DNA of 21,419 nt from JAGQNP01 sp038257245 (GTDB lineage Bacteria > Patescibacteriota > Saccharimonadia > Saccharimonadales > JACQNP01), in the NCBI GenBank assembly GCA_038257245.1, contig JBBSJL010000014.1, positions 1 to 21,419 on the forward strand, read 5' to 3'. A program made the translations under genes and the position numbers. The stretch's first letter is position 1; every line of letters begins with the position of its first letter. Below are positions 7,740 to 14,275 of the stretch, piece by piece. Below the pieces are notes generated by a model that did not search any database, was not told the DNA's origin, and was given only the letters and a program-made list of their open reading frames with translations.

Positions 7740-7905
7740 GTTTACCTCGTTTGTTACTTATTACTCAATCGACCGTGTGAGTATGTGCCATATAAAAACG
7801 CCCTTGTTATCCAAAGGCGTGTTATGTACTAAAAATATGTCTATAAGTAGTACCTCGGTGACATTATTAAGCTTCCGTATGAAAGTCGTCACTGTCTTTG
7901 GCAAC
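7740..7905 (-). promoter_or_regulatory. rplJ-rplL leader, candidate L10(L12) autoregulatory RNA
   Basis: This leader of about 165 nt lies between the predicted start site and rplJ. In it I see an ACCGAGGTA segment (7851-7859), which resembles the CCGAGGU element I recall from L10 leaders. A 6-bp hairpin GTACTA/TAGTAC (7826-7831 with 7848-7853) has ATAGACATAT in its loop. A terminator hairpin follows, about 55 nt before the start codon. Upstream CCAAAG in GCCAAAGAC could pair with CTTTGG of the terminator as a short antiterminator. In Bacillus subtilis L10 regulates by transcription attenuation, and this layout fits that; the RNA family match is not confirmed. Confidence 0.55.
7794..7820 (-). 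terminator. Attenuator-type intrinsic terminator in the rplJ leader
   Basis: On the minus strand ACGCCTTTG and CAAGGGCGT form a 9-bp stem with one mismatch and a 5-nt loop, followed by TTTTTA. It lies upstream of rplJ and downstream of its promoter, so it must be bypassed for ribosomal protein expression. That position marks it as regulatory rather than the end of the upstream gene. Confidence 0.72.
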
Positions 7906-7911
7906 TAGAAC

Positions 7912-7940
7912 ATATTAACAGGTTAGCCATCGTCGGTCAA
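7912..7940 (-). promoter_or_regulatory. Promoter of rplJ-rplL
   Basis: -35 TTGACC (7935-7940), a 17-bp spacer and -10 TAATAT (7912-7917) on the minus strand give a start near 7905. A separate TATAAT at 7942-7947 has no -35 partner. Confidence 0.65.
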
Positions 7941-8046
7941 CATTATAGAAATAGTTTTATAGCCGAGTTATTTACTTTTTACAAGTAAAACCAGTCTTCG
8001 TTAACGCGTCTGGCCTCGTCGACTCACAGCTAATTGAGCAGATTTA

Positions 8047-9228
8047 TCAATTAGCTGTTGAAATTGCGACTTGTCGACCTCTCTTTCCTTGGTATTTACC
8101 ATCTTCGTGAACAGAGTCGGTTTTATGTCCCCAAAACATAGGTTCGAAAGGGGTATATATTCGCACGCCGCCTTTTATAATACCGTCACTATGTATACCC
8201 GACCGGTGCGTGTTGATATCCGAGCCAACAAAAGGGGTCTGTCTGTGGACTTCACTCCCGATCCTCGACATCACATTTTTGGCGACGACCACAGCCTGTC
8301 CCGGATTGAACTGCCACATTGCTGGTGTTTTAAGATCCTCACCAAATTTGAACAAGTTACCAACAAATTGAATCACATCAGTATTGCCTGCCCTTTCACC
8401 TAGACCACATACAGTTGTTTCTGCCTGTATTTTGACATGTGTACTGTTTGAAAATGAGTAGTCGCTCGCGGCTTTAACAAGACTAAAAGTGTTGGCTGTG
8501 GCCATCCCCATATCATTGTGATTGTGTGCTGATATAACTACGTCAGGGTTTATTGAGTGAACCCATGAAATAACACCAGCGTAAAACTTGTACATAGCAA
8601 ATGGGTCCATTTCACCTACAGTATCAGGTACATTTATAACATCTACCCCCTCATCGACTGCATCTTTAATCACTCTTTCCAAGTAACTACTTTCTGTAGT
8701 TGTAGCTGCCTCAGCAGAAAATTCAACTGAAGATAGAGGATTACCTTCACTAAGTGATTTTGCGTAGCGAACGGCACTGATACCCATCTTCCTAACATCC
8801 TCGGACGATTTGCCCGGAAACTTTGCTCGCATATGTGCTTCATCGGTTGAAACAAAAGTATGTATGCGTGGCCTCTTCGCAGCGGATATTGCATCCCATG
8901 TTATATCTAAATCTGTTGGAAGTGTTCTGGATAGCCCAGCTACAACAGGCACATAGGTTGCGCTTCTCGTAACATTGATGTCAGTGGAATTCCAGTCACC
9001 AACAGAAAACTCTTCATTTCCGACCGTCCTTGCTACTTCCACAACCTCATCGAAATCACTAGGTGTCGCTGGGAACCCTGCTTCTATTACGCCAACGCCT
9101 AAATCGCCTAGCTGTCTTGCAACATAAACCTTGTCTCCTTGTGCAAATTGATTTTCGACAGGCAAGGATTGCGCACCGTCTCTTAGGGTCGTATCAAATA
9201 TATCAATTTGTATTTCTTTGTTTGTCAT
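8047..9228 (-). CDS. LeuA-family acyltransferase (2-isopropylmalate synthase-like), no regulatory domain
   Basis: This is a DRE-TIM metalloenzyme that condenses acetyl-CoA with a 2-oxo acid; LeuA uses 2-oxoisovalerate in leucine synthesis. Visible motifs are DTTLRDGAQ (residues 12-20, metal/catalytic R16 and D17), VIEAGFPATPSDFDEV (48-62), VEFSAEAATTT (168-178), VINVPDTVGEMDP (198-209), the metal-binding HNHNDMG (235-241), TTVCGLGERAGN (271-282) and HRSGIHSDG (341-349). At 393 aa the protein stops after the linker subdomain, so the usual about 110-residue leucine-sensing C-terminal domain is absent. GAQ replaces the common GEQ, as in citramalate synthases, so citramalate or homocitrate synthase activity is also possible. 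No leuB/leuC/leuD are nearby. The start has TTGGAG 8-10 nt upstream. Expression appears controlled by a leader attenuator. Confidence 0.8.
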   Translation of the reverse strand: MTNKEIQIDIFDTTLRDGAQSLPVENQFAQGDKVYVARQLGDLGVGVIEAGFPATPSDFDEVVEVARTVGNEEFSVGDWNSTDINVTRSATYVPVVAGLSRTLPTDLDITWDAISAAKRPRIHTFVSTDEAHMRAKFPGKSSEDVRKMGISAVRYAKSLSEGNPLSSVEFSAEAATTTESSYLERVIKDAVDEGVDVINVPDTVGEMDPFAMYKFYAGVISWVHSINPDVVISAHNHNDMGMATANTFSLVKAASDYSFSNSTHVKIQAETTVCGLGERAGNTDVIQFVGNLFKFGEDLKTPAMWQFNPGQAVVVAKNVMSRIGSEVHRQTPFVGSDINTHRSGIHSDGIIKGGVRIYTPFEPMFWGHKTDSVHEDGKYQGKRGRQVAISTAN

Positions 9229-9387
9229 ATTCGTTCTCCAAATTAAAAAATAGGTTTCAGTTTTGGTTGAAACCTATTGATGTTGGCTGTACTGAGAGTT
9301 ATATATAACTTAGGCTTCAACCATACTGAAGCACAGCCCATTAAGGCCGAGTAGTTGGTTCAAGTTTATAATTATAGCTTTCACTAG
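9229..9387 (-). promoter_or_regulatory. Structured leader of the LeuA-like gene: candidate attenuator or riboswitch
   Basis: This leader of about 159 nt can fold on the minus strand as a three-way junction. P1 is GGCTGT/ACAGCC (9333-9338 with 9285-9290). P2 is GCTTCA/TGAAGC (9327-9332 with 9314-9319), directly adjoining P1. P3 is the perfect 14-bp palindrome AGTTATATATAACT (9297-9310). A strong terminator follows. The 3' strand of P2 and the next bases (GGTTGAAGCCTA, 9311-9322) can instead pair over 12 bp, with one G-U, with the terminator's 5' strand and loop (TAGGTTTCAACC, 9265-9276). P2 plus terminator and antiterminator are therefore mutually exclusive. I see no T-box motif and no leucine-rich leader peptide. 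The ligand or protein sensed is unknown. Confidence 0.7.
9245..9278 (-). terminator. Intrinsic terminator (attenuator) just before the LeuA-like gene
   Basis: On the minus strand AATAGGTTTCA and TGAAACCTATT form a perfect 11-bp stem with an 8-nt loop (9249-9259 with 9268-9278), running into a T-tract (9245-9250). It ends 17 nt before the start codon, immediately upstream of the ribosome-binding site, so it is a leader attenuator and not an operon end. Confidence 0.88.
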
Positions 9388-9393
9388 TGGCGA

Positions 9394-9422
9394 ATTGTAA
9401 GTCAACATTAATAATATGTCAA
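9394..9422 (-). promoter_or_regulatory. Strong sigma-70-type promoter of the LeuA-like gene
   Basis: On the minus strand: consensus -35 TTGACA (9417-9422), exactly 17 bp, -10 TACAAT (9394-9399). It starts 24 bp after the aminotransferase stop. An 8-bp palindrome CACTAGTG lies at the predicted start site near 9387. Confidence 0.82.
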
Positions 9423-9445
9423 ATACTTGTACAGATCCAAAACAT

Positions 9446-10354
9446 CTAGACCAGAGTTAAGTACTTATCCTTAGTATTTTTAGTTAACTTAGTAAAATTT
9501 TCATTTAACGCCGTAAAAATGTCACCTTCACTCTTACATATTTCTACGCCATCAACACTAGCACACCAGGTTAACTCAGTTGCAGTGCCTGAAAAGAATA
9601 CTTCTTCTGCAACATATAATTCTGTCCGACTGATCGGCCTAACTTCAATATCAAGATTTAGTCGCGTACATAAATCTAGAACCGTGTTCCTGGTAATTCC
9701 TTCTAGTATGTCGCTACTTACATCTGGTGTGATAATTTTACCGTTTCGGACAATGTAAATATTCATAACTGCTCCTTCACCTACAAACCCGCTATTATCT
9801 AGCATGATAGCCGAATCATAACCAGCACGCCTTGCATCTTCAATTGCAAGAGCAGCGTTAACGTATCCACCGCTGACTTTTGTACGAGGTGGCAAAGAAT
9901 TATCACTATTTCTAATCCACGACGACACGCAAACATTCAAACCTTTTGATTTATCAAAATAGTCTCCTAGTTTTAGCATGTATAGTGCAAAATCGTAGTC
10001 GCCTTCTATCGCAGGGCTCAGAGAGATATCACTTCTGTATATGAATGGTCTGTAATATACGTTAGAGTTAATATCATTCTTCTTAGTTAGCTCAATAAAC
10101 ACATCTTTGACCAATTTTTCATCGAAGTTATAGGGCATACGAAGGATTTTAGCGCTGTTTCCTAAGCGTTTTATATGATCGTCTAATCTAAGGATTCCTA
10201 TAGATCCATCATCCTGCAAATAGCCCTTTACGCCCCCAAAAATAGCTAGTCCATACTGCAAGGCATTTGTTGCAATAGAAACGTTAGCATCAGAAAAACT
10301 AACGGTTTCCCCACGAATATACGCAAAACTAAGATAATCCTGGTGTTTTGACAT
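9446..10354 (-). CDS. ilvE: Class IV PLP aminotransferase, branched-chain amino acid type
   Basis: This enzyme interconverts Leu/Ile/Val and their 2-oxo acids with glutamate as partner. The 302-aa length is typical. Fold-type IV features are visible: ALQYGLAIFGGVKGY (about 31-45), IGILRLDDHIKRLGNSAKIL (52-71), YYRPFIYR (100-107), the likely Schiff-base lysine K159 in RTKVSGGYVNAALA (157-170), EGAVMNIYIVRNGKIITP (193-210) with E193 and N198, and SDILEGITRNTVLDL (214-228). D-amino acid transaminase or ADC lyase are the alternatives within the fold, but the K-x-SGGYVNA and ILEGITR signatures favour IlvE. The ATG lies 10 nt after the fusion gene's stop with no Shine-Dalgarno. Together with the LeuA-like gene it would connect leucine or its keto acid with acetyl-CoA chemistry. 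Confidence 0.85.
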   Translation of the reverse strand: MSKHQDYLSFAYIRGETVSFSDANVSIATNALQYGLAIFGGVKGYLQDDGSIGILRLDDHIKRLGNSAKILRMPYNFDEKLVKDVFIELTKKNDINSNVYYRPFIYRSDISLSPAIEGDYDFALYMLKLGDYFDKSKGLNVCVSSWIRNSDNSLPPRTKVSGGYVNAALAIEDARRAGYDSAIMLDNSGFVGEGAVMNIYIVRNGKIITPDVSSDILEGITRNTVLDLCTRLNLDIEVRPISRTELYVAEEVFFSGTATELTWCASVDGVEICKSEGDIFTALNENFTKLTKNTKDKYLTLV

Positions 10355-10364
10355 TACTATTAAT

Positions 10365-12716
10365 TTATAGTTGTTTGTCTAACTTTTCAAGTTTGTATTG
10401 TGTGGCACGTTCGGCAGCTAGTCTTGTAAGCTCCGGATCTTCACCTTGATTAACAAATATCATAGCTTCTCCCAATATTGGGTGTTTTTCTGTAAGCTTT
10501 TGGTGCATTTCGAGTACTAGCTTTCTATAACCGGGGTGTCCCTGAGGACTAGTTCTTAACTCATGGAGGTGGAAGGCTTCACGAGCGTTGTAGGTAACCG
10601 TCCAGCGCATTTTGTGCCCAAGAAGCGTGGCATACTGTGCCTCAACTTCGTAGCCGCTTGATTGTAGTTTACTGAATAATGCAGTTGATAGATCAAAACA
10701 CTTCTCAAATTCTTCACTTAGGCCTGCTTCATCGACTAGCTGGGGTATTTCATACCCGTACCTAGGGGTTAAAGCTTGCCATTCAAGGTCGTCAACCATA
10801 CGGTGCCGTTGCAAATCACGGAATATGCCATAATCGCAGATCAGCTCCCATGTATAGTGCGCATTTTCGATTGCTCTTCCGGGCTTATGCCGACGGTTCA
10901 GCCTCTCACCGATATATGTCTTGAAGGCCATTTGTCTATCTGATATTGACCATTTTTCTATTTCAGATTTGATTTCCTTCAACGACAGATTTGTATGTTC
11001 AAACATCATATGGGGTAGCAAATCTAACTCATTTTTTGGCCAAACAGATATTAAGTTTACTTCGCCAAGTTCAGAACTATATGAATCAGCAATCTTGTTC
11101 TTTACAATTTTATTCATAGCCTCTCGTGTCGTTGCAAAATATGCAGTAATTGCTCCGCCTCTATCAGGTTTGTCGGCTCGTTCCAGGAACGTAGGTATTA
11201 CCTTTCGGGCCTCTTTAAGTATTTTATTGCCGGTATCCACAGCTTCTAGGCTGCTACTCGAGCGAAGTCGCATAATCATGCCTTCAAGTGCTTGACCCGA
11301 AGCAAATATTCCAACCGTCGATTTGGTTGCAACGGGCAGTACTGGTCTAATTGCATCGCAGGCCTGGGCACGTATCGCAGCTCTCCAAGCACCATCTTGT
11401 TCCTTTTTCGTTACAGTACTGGAACGTTGTAAATAGTCAGTAAGTTGATGGACCATTCTCGAGTAAACATCAAACACCTGGTCCAAAGTTTTCGTATATG
11501 TCTTTTTCACTTCGGGCGATAGGTTGTTCGGTGTGTAGTATTTGTATTTACCGTCTCTATCTTTCTCGTCAAAATATATGTATCTAGTCGATTGTTCTAG
11601 GTAAGATGCCAATCTACCCCATTCTAGTTGTTTTGTCAGTAGGTTGCTGGCTCCCTCAACTACAAAGTGTTGGCCAACAAGTTGCTGAACAGAGTCGTCA
11701 CCATAAGCTGTTATAACTCTTTGCAATAGCTTCTCGTCTTTACCCATGTGCACTGCGAACTCATCTAGAATAGTTATCCTCATATCATCGCCGCGACGAC
11801 TAAGTCTCGCCATCGCTGCAGCTATTGTTAATGCACTCAGCTTATCAGTAAAAGCATAGACATTGCTATCGGTGCTGGTAACAGTTTCCTCCAAGAATTT
11901 TAGACCTTCAGGCGTAATATCCCATCGTTGATCATTCTTTGTTACATATGGGTTTTCTACCTTTTGAATTACGACCTTTTCTTTTATATTCGTTACTGCT
12001 ATTTTTTTTGTCACGACTTCAGGTAATAAGGGACGAATTGTATTCCAAAGGAGCTCATGTATATCTTCGATTGACATAAGTTTACCGCTACGAACACAGT
12101 CAATTCTCTCAAAATCTATAGGAAATAACTGGCACATATCATCATAAACTTCTACAGATCGACGCAGATGGTTAATATCAGCTTCGTGAATATCACGTTT
12201 CTTATCGGTGTAACTTCTTGCATCCTTTTTATCTACAAGTTGTTGTGCAGTTTCAGCTGGAACACGCAACACTATGCTCTTATCTGGTCTGGGGATCTTT
12301 AACATCTGAAATTCTAGGTTATCCAGCCAGATAAAATAACCCTTACGTTCTTCTGGACTAGAAAATTTAGTTCCTTGATGAGCCATATTTGAACCAGTAA
12401 ATCTATTTGCAATTACAATTTTGTCCTCGGATAATGCTTGTTGTATTTTCTTTGAGGCTTCAAATCGATCAAGTGCATAGAATAGTGATCCAGTATAGGG
12501 GCCTATATCCTCAACTGAGCCATACTCACCATTAAGATACTGTCTAACAAAGTAGCTTGATTCGTTTTCGTATTGAGGGAAGTCAAACAGTGCAACGCTA
12601 TGACCTTCTGATTGTAGTCTTTTAACTAGTAAATCTACTTGCGTGCCCTTACCGGAACCATCAGTGCCTTCTATTACGAAGAACCCCCCGTTTCTTTGGG
12701 TGACGCCACTACTCAT
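10365..12716 (-). CDS. Fusion: thymidylate kinase plus tandem ThyX-like (flavin thymidylate synthase) domains
   Basis: This is a 783-aa multidomain protein. Residues 1 to about 230 are thymidylate kinase (dTMP to dTDP): Walker A EGTDGSGKGTQ (16-26), FDFPQYENESS (44-54), ANRFTGSNMAHQGTKF (103-118) in place of the usual DRY motif, and a lid region near 163-175. From about 285 onward there are two ThyX-like units. The first has EWGRLASYLEQSTRY (365-379) where ThyX has RHRxxSxNExSxRY, and AIRPVLPVATKSTV (455-468) matching the ARxxLP helix. The second keeps RHR (637-639) and PRY (651-653) but has D and L for the motif serine and asparagine, and has NAREAFHLHELR (710-721). ThyX makes dTMP from dUMP with folate and FAD. 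It overlaps dcd by ATGA, implying coupling. Product coupling between the domains is inferred. Confidence 0.85.
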   Translation of the reverse strand: MSSGVTQRNGGFFVIEGTDGSGKGTQVDLLVKRLQSEGHSVALFDFPQYENESSYFVRQYLNGEYGSVEDIGPYTGSLFYALDRFEASKKIQQALSEDKIVIANRFTGSNMAHQGTKFSSPEERKGYFIWLDNLEFQMLKIPRPDKSIVLRVPAETAQQLVDKKDARSYTDKKRDIHEADINHLRRSVEVYDDMCQLFPIDFERIDCVRSGKLMSIEDIHELLWNTIRPLLPEVVTKKIAVTNIKEKVVIQKVENPYVTKNDQRWDITPEGLKFLEETVTSTDSNVYAFTDKLSALTIAAAMARLSRRGDDMRITILDEFAVHMGKDEKLLQRVITAYGDDSVQQLVGQHFVVEGASNLLTKQLEWGRLASYLEQSTRYIYFDEKDRDGKYKYYTPNNLSPEVKKTYTKTLDQVFDVYSRMVHQLTDYLQRSSTVTKKEQDGAWRAAIRAQACDAIRPVLPVATKSTVGIFASGQALEGMIMRLRSSSSLEAVDTGNKILKEARKVIPTFLERADKPDRGGAITAYFATTREAMNKIVKNKIADSYSSELGEVNLISVWPKNELDLLPHMMFEHTNLSLKEIKSEIEKWSISDRQMAFKTYIGERLNRRHKPGRAIENAHYTWELICDYGIFRDLQRHRMVDDLEWQALTPRYGYEIPQLVDEAGLSEEFEKCFDLSTALFSKLQSSGYEVEAQYATLLGHKMRWTVTYNAREAFHLHELRTSPQGHPGYRKLVLEMHQKLTEKHPILGEAMIFVNQGEDPELTRLAAERATQYKLEKLDKQL

Positions 12717-13426
12717 CGTGCTTTTAAACCTTTTATTTCTCCTGGTAATGACCTGTTATCTTTATATGCCCGCGGAAGCATCTGACTAGGTGTCCAATTT
12801 GTAATTAGTTCATCCAAATTAGTGCCCACTTGGTACTTACCGCTAAATCCATCATCACGTCCTTTGCCATAATTCCCTTCTACCTCGCCGGTTTCCAGAA
12901 ATACTGCTTGGGCAATACGCTCACCCACAGGAAGTAATATTGTCTCGTGTTCATTAAGATTAAATATCTCGAGTGTGAGCCTATTTATGTAACCAGGATC
13001 AACCCATCCAGCATCAAAACACACGGCGACTCCATTGCGTCCCCAACTGGATCTTGATTTAACTTCGTATGCACCTGGCGGTTTGATGCCAAAAAACTCA
13101 TGTGTGTGAGCGAGTACTCTTTCCCCAGGTTTTAAAGGTATTACAGGGTGGTCTAAGGGAATTCCTGTCAACGGCTTAACACCGTTGGCATTACACCAAT
13201 CCTGATGGACTACAGCTTGTTGGGGCTCTCCAAAGTATCTTTTGACATCATTTTCGTCAAAGGGGTTATATACATATCCGCGGCGGGTTTGGCTTGTACG
13301 ATAATAGTAGTACCCGAGTGTTACATCTAGACTAGCGTGGCTTACATGGGCTTCGTTAAATGGCTGACATACAATATGACCATCTTTAATAGCTTGTTTT
13401 ATCTGAATATTACTGTATACACCCAT
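12713..13426 (-). CDS. dcd: dCTP deaminase (Dcd/dUTPase family)
   Basis: Dcd turns dCTP into dUTP (or dUMP in the bifunctional type), feeding thymidylate synthesis. The 237-aa product starts MGVYSNIQIKQAIKDGHIV, like the family's N-terminus. It has SHASLDVTLG (about 30-39), VKSRSSWGRNGV (the phosphate-binding Ser/Arg motif), CFDAGWVDPGYINRLTLEIFN with the expected catalytic glutamate in TLEIFN, and GERIAQAVF. I chose the ATG at 13424-13426 because GGAGG lies 5 nt upstream; the open frame reaches 13477 but those 17 residues are not conserved-looking. Its length is above the E. coli enzyme (193 aa) because of insertions around residues 45-90. Its stop overlaps the next gene's start. Mono- or bifunctional type cannot be decided by eye. 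Confidence 0.9.
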   Translation of the reverse strand: MGVYSNIQIKQAIKDGHIVCQPFNEAHVSHASLDVTLGYYYYRTSQTRRGYVYNPFDENDVKRYFGEPQQAVVHQDWCNANGVKPLTGIPLDHPVIPLKPGERVLAHTHEFFGIKPPGAYEVKSRSSWGRNGVAVCFDAGWVDPGYINRLTLEIFNLNEHETILLPVGERIAQAVFLETGEVEGNYGKGRDDGFSGKYQVGTNLDELITNWTPSQMLPRAYKDNRSLPGEIKGLKAR

Positions 13427-13447
13427 ATCTTCCTCCAATTTATATAT

Positions 13448-13464
13448 ATTGTACGGTGTGTCAA
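13448..13464 (-). promoter_or_regulatory. Possible promoter elements upstream of dcd
   Basis: In the 66-bp gap before dcd the minus strand has TTGACA (13459-13464) and TACAAT (13448-13453), but they are only 5 bp apart, so they cannot be one promoter. TACAAT with a weak TTGCGT 18 bp upstream would give a leader of about 15 nt that keeps the Shine-Dalgarno. Confidence 0.35.
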
Positions 13465-13492
13465 ATAGGTGACGCAAGCATAAGCGGAAATA

Positions 13493-14251
13493 TTACAACT
13501 TTTGTCTGGTATGATACAGGGTATCTAATCTGTTGCTTTGAATATCTTCCAAGAATTTTGCAGCAAACAATTTAACATCATCTACAGTCCCGTCACTCAT
13601 AATTAGGCAATCGACTTTTATATTTTCACGCTCTCGTTCCGTCGGATCAAGCATATCGTTTTGTAAATGCCCAGGACGATAGACTTTAACGATAATTGCA
13701 CCTGCATCTCTTAGTAACTTTGCATCCGTTGGAAACCTAAGGCCACCCACTATACTTAAGTCACTGCCGGCAGATTCTGCCTTTCGTATTCTTTTAACAA
13801 TTTCCTTATACCATATACCTGCATCAACCTTACTGACCAAGTACCCGCCTAGCCACTGCAGAAAGGGTCGATAGTTTTCTTTGTTTTCTCTAGTAATTTT
13901 ATGCTTGGCCAGTTCTGGGTTACGTTGTAAGTTTTCAACGTGAAGAATTAGCTTTTGGTATTCTATGGGGTGTTGTTCAATGCTAATTTGGTTTAAACGA
14001 ATCTTTTCAAAGCTTACATTAACCTGAAACTTCTCTTTCAGTATGTTGGGTACAACAGTTAGCCAGTTATTTAATGCATCAACATCGTAAGGATCGGGAA
14101 TTACTGTTAATCTTTTGTGGAGTTCATTCGCAAATTCAGCAATAATTAAACTAGACTCAAAATGTACGGTAGAAGGAACAAGCCCTGAAAGAGCATCTGC
14201 AAAAGTACTTTTACCGTGGCCAATTGGTCCGGTCATACCGAGAATCATCAT
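13493..14251 (-). CDS. P-loop deoxynucleoside monophosphate kinase-like protein
   Basis: The 252-aa product begins MMILGMTGPIGHGKSTFADA, with Walker A GPIGHGKST at 8-16. A long helical insert follows (about 45-115), then YRPFLQWLGGYLVSKV (about 128-143) and SIVGGLRFPTDAKLLRDAGA (about 168-187) followed by IIVKVYRPG. The G-x-RFP-x-(D/E)A and I-x-x-V-x-RP pair is what I know from phage-type dNMP kinases, which phosphorylate dTMP, dGMP or modified dCMP. Adenylate-kinase-like proteins are the alternative. The neighbours dcd and the Tmk-ThyX fusion support a deoxynucleotide-supply role. There is no Shine-Dalgarno; an extended -10 box ends 7 nt before the ATG, so the mRNA may be leaderless. There are two adjacent ATGs (14251 and 14248). 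Confidence 0.7.
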   Translation of the reverse strand: MMILGMTGPIGHGKSTFADALSGLVPSTVHFESSLIIAEFANELHKRLTVIPDPYDVDALNNWLTVVPNILKEKFQVNVSFEKIRLNQISIEQHPIEYQKLILHVENLQRNPELAKHKITRENKENYRPFLQWLGGYLVSKVDAGIWYKEIVKRIRKAESAGSDLSIVGGLRFPTDAKLLRDAGAIIVKVYRPGHLQNDMLDPTERERENIKVDCLIMSDGTVDDVKLFAAKFLEDIQSNRLDTLYHTRQKL

Positions 14252-14258
14252 ACTGAAT

Positions 14259-14267
14259 ATTGTACCA
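14259..14267 (-). promoter_or_regulatory. Extended -10 promoter, probably giving a leaderless dNMP kinase mRNA
   Basis: The minus strand reads TGG-TACAAT, then ATTCAGT (7 nt), then ATGATG. No good -35 is present, as is common with TGn extended -10 promoters. A 6-bp inverted repeat AGCTTA/TAAGCT (14267-14272 with 14281-14286) lies just upstream. Confidence 0.55.
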
Positions 14268-14275
14268 GCTTATGC

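Noticed and set aside
7971..7989. Hairpin TTTACTT/AAGTAAA after the LeuA-like gene as its terminator
   Set aside because: A perfect 7-bp stem with a 5-nt loop, but all AT-rich and with no U-run after it on the minus strand; it may be chance in AT-rich DNA. No other terminator was seen after this gene.
9245..9341. Leader peptide (frame starting ATGGGCTGTGCT on the minus strand, about 32 codons ending in the terminator U-run)
   Set aside because: There is no ribosome site before it, it is not enriched in leucine codons, and its reading would disrupt P1-P3 without a clear stalling site.
9229..9387. T-box riboswitch upstream of the LeuA-like gene
   Set aside because: The T-box bulge consensus (TGGNACCGCG type) is not found before the terminator, and the antiterminator seen uses a different pairing.
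13427..13477. Longer dcd starting at 13477
   Set aside because: The extra 17 residues do not resemble the family, while the ATG at 13426 has GGAGG 5 nt upstream and begins at the usual Dcd N-terminus.
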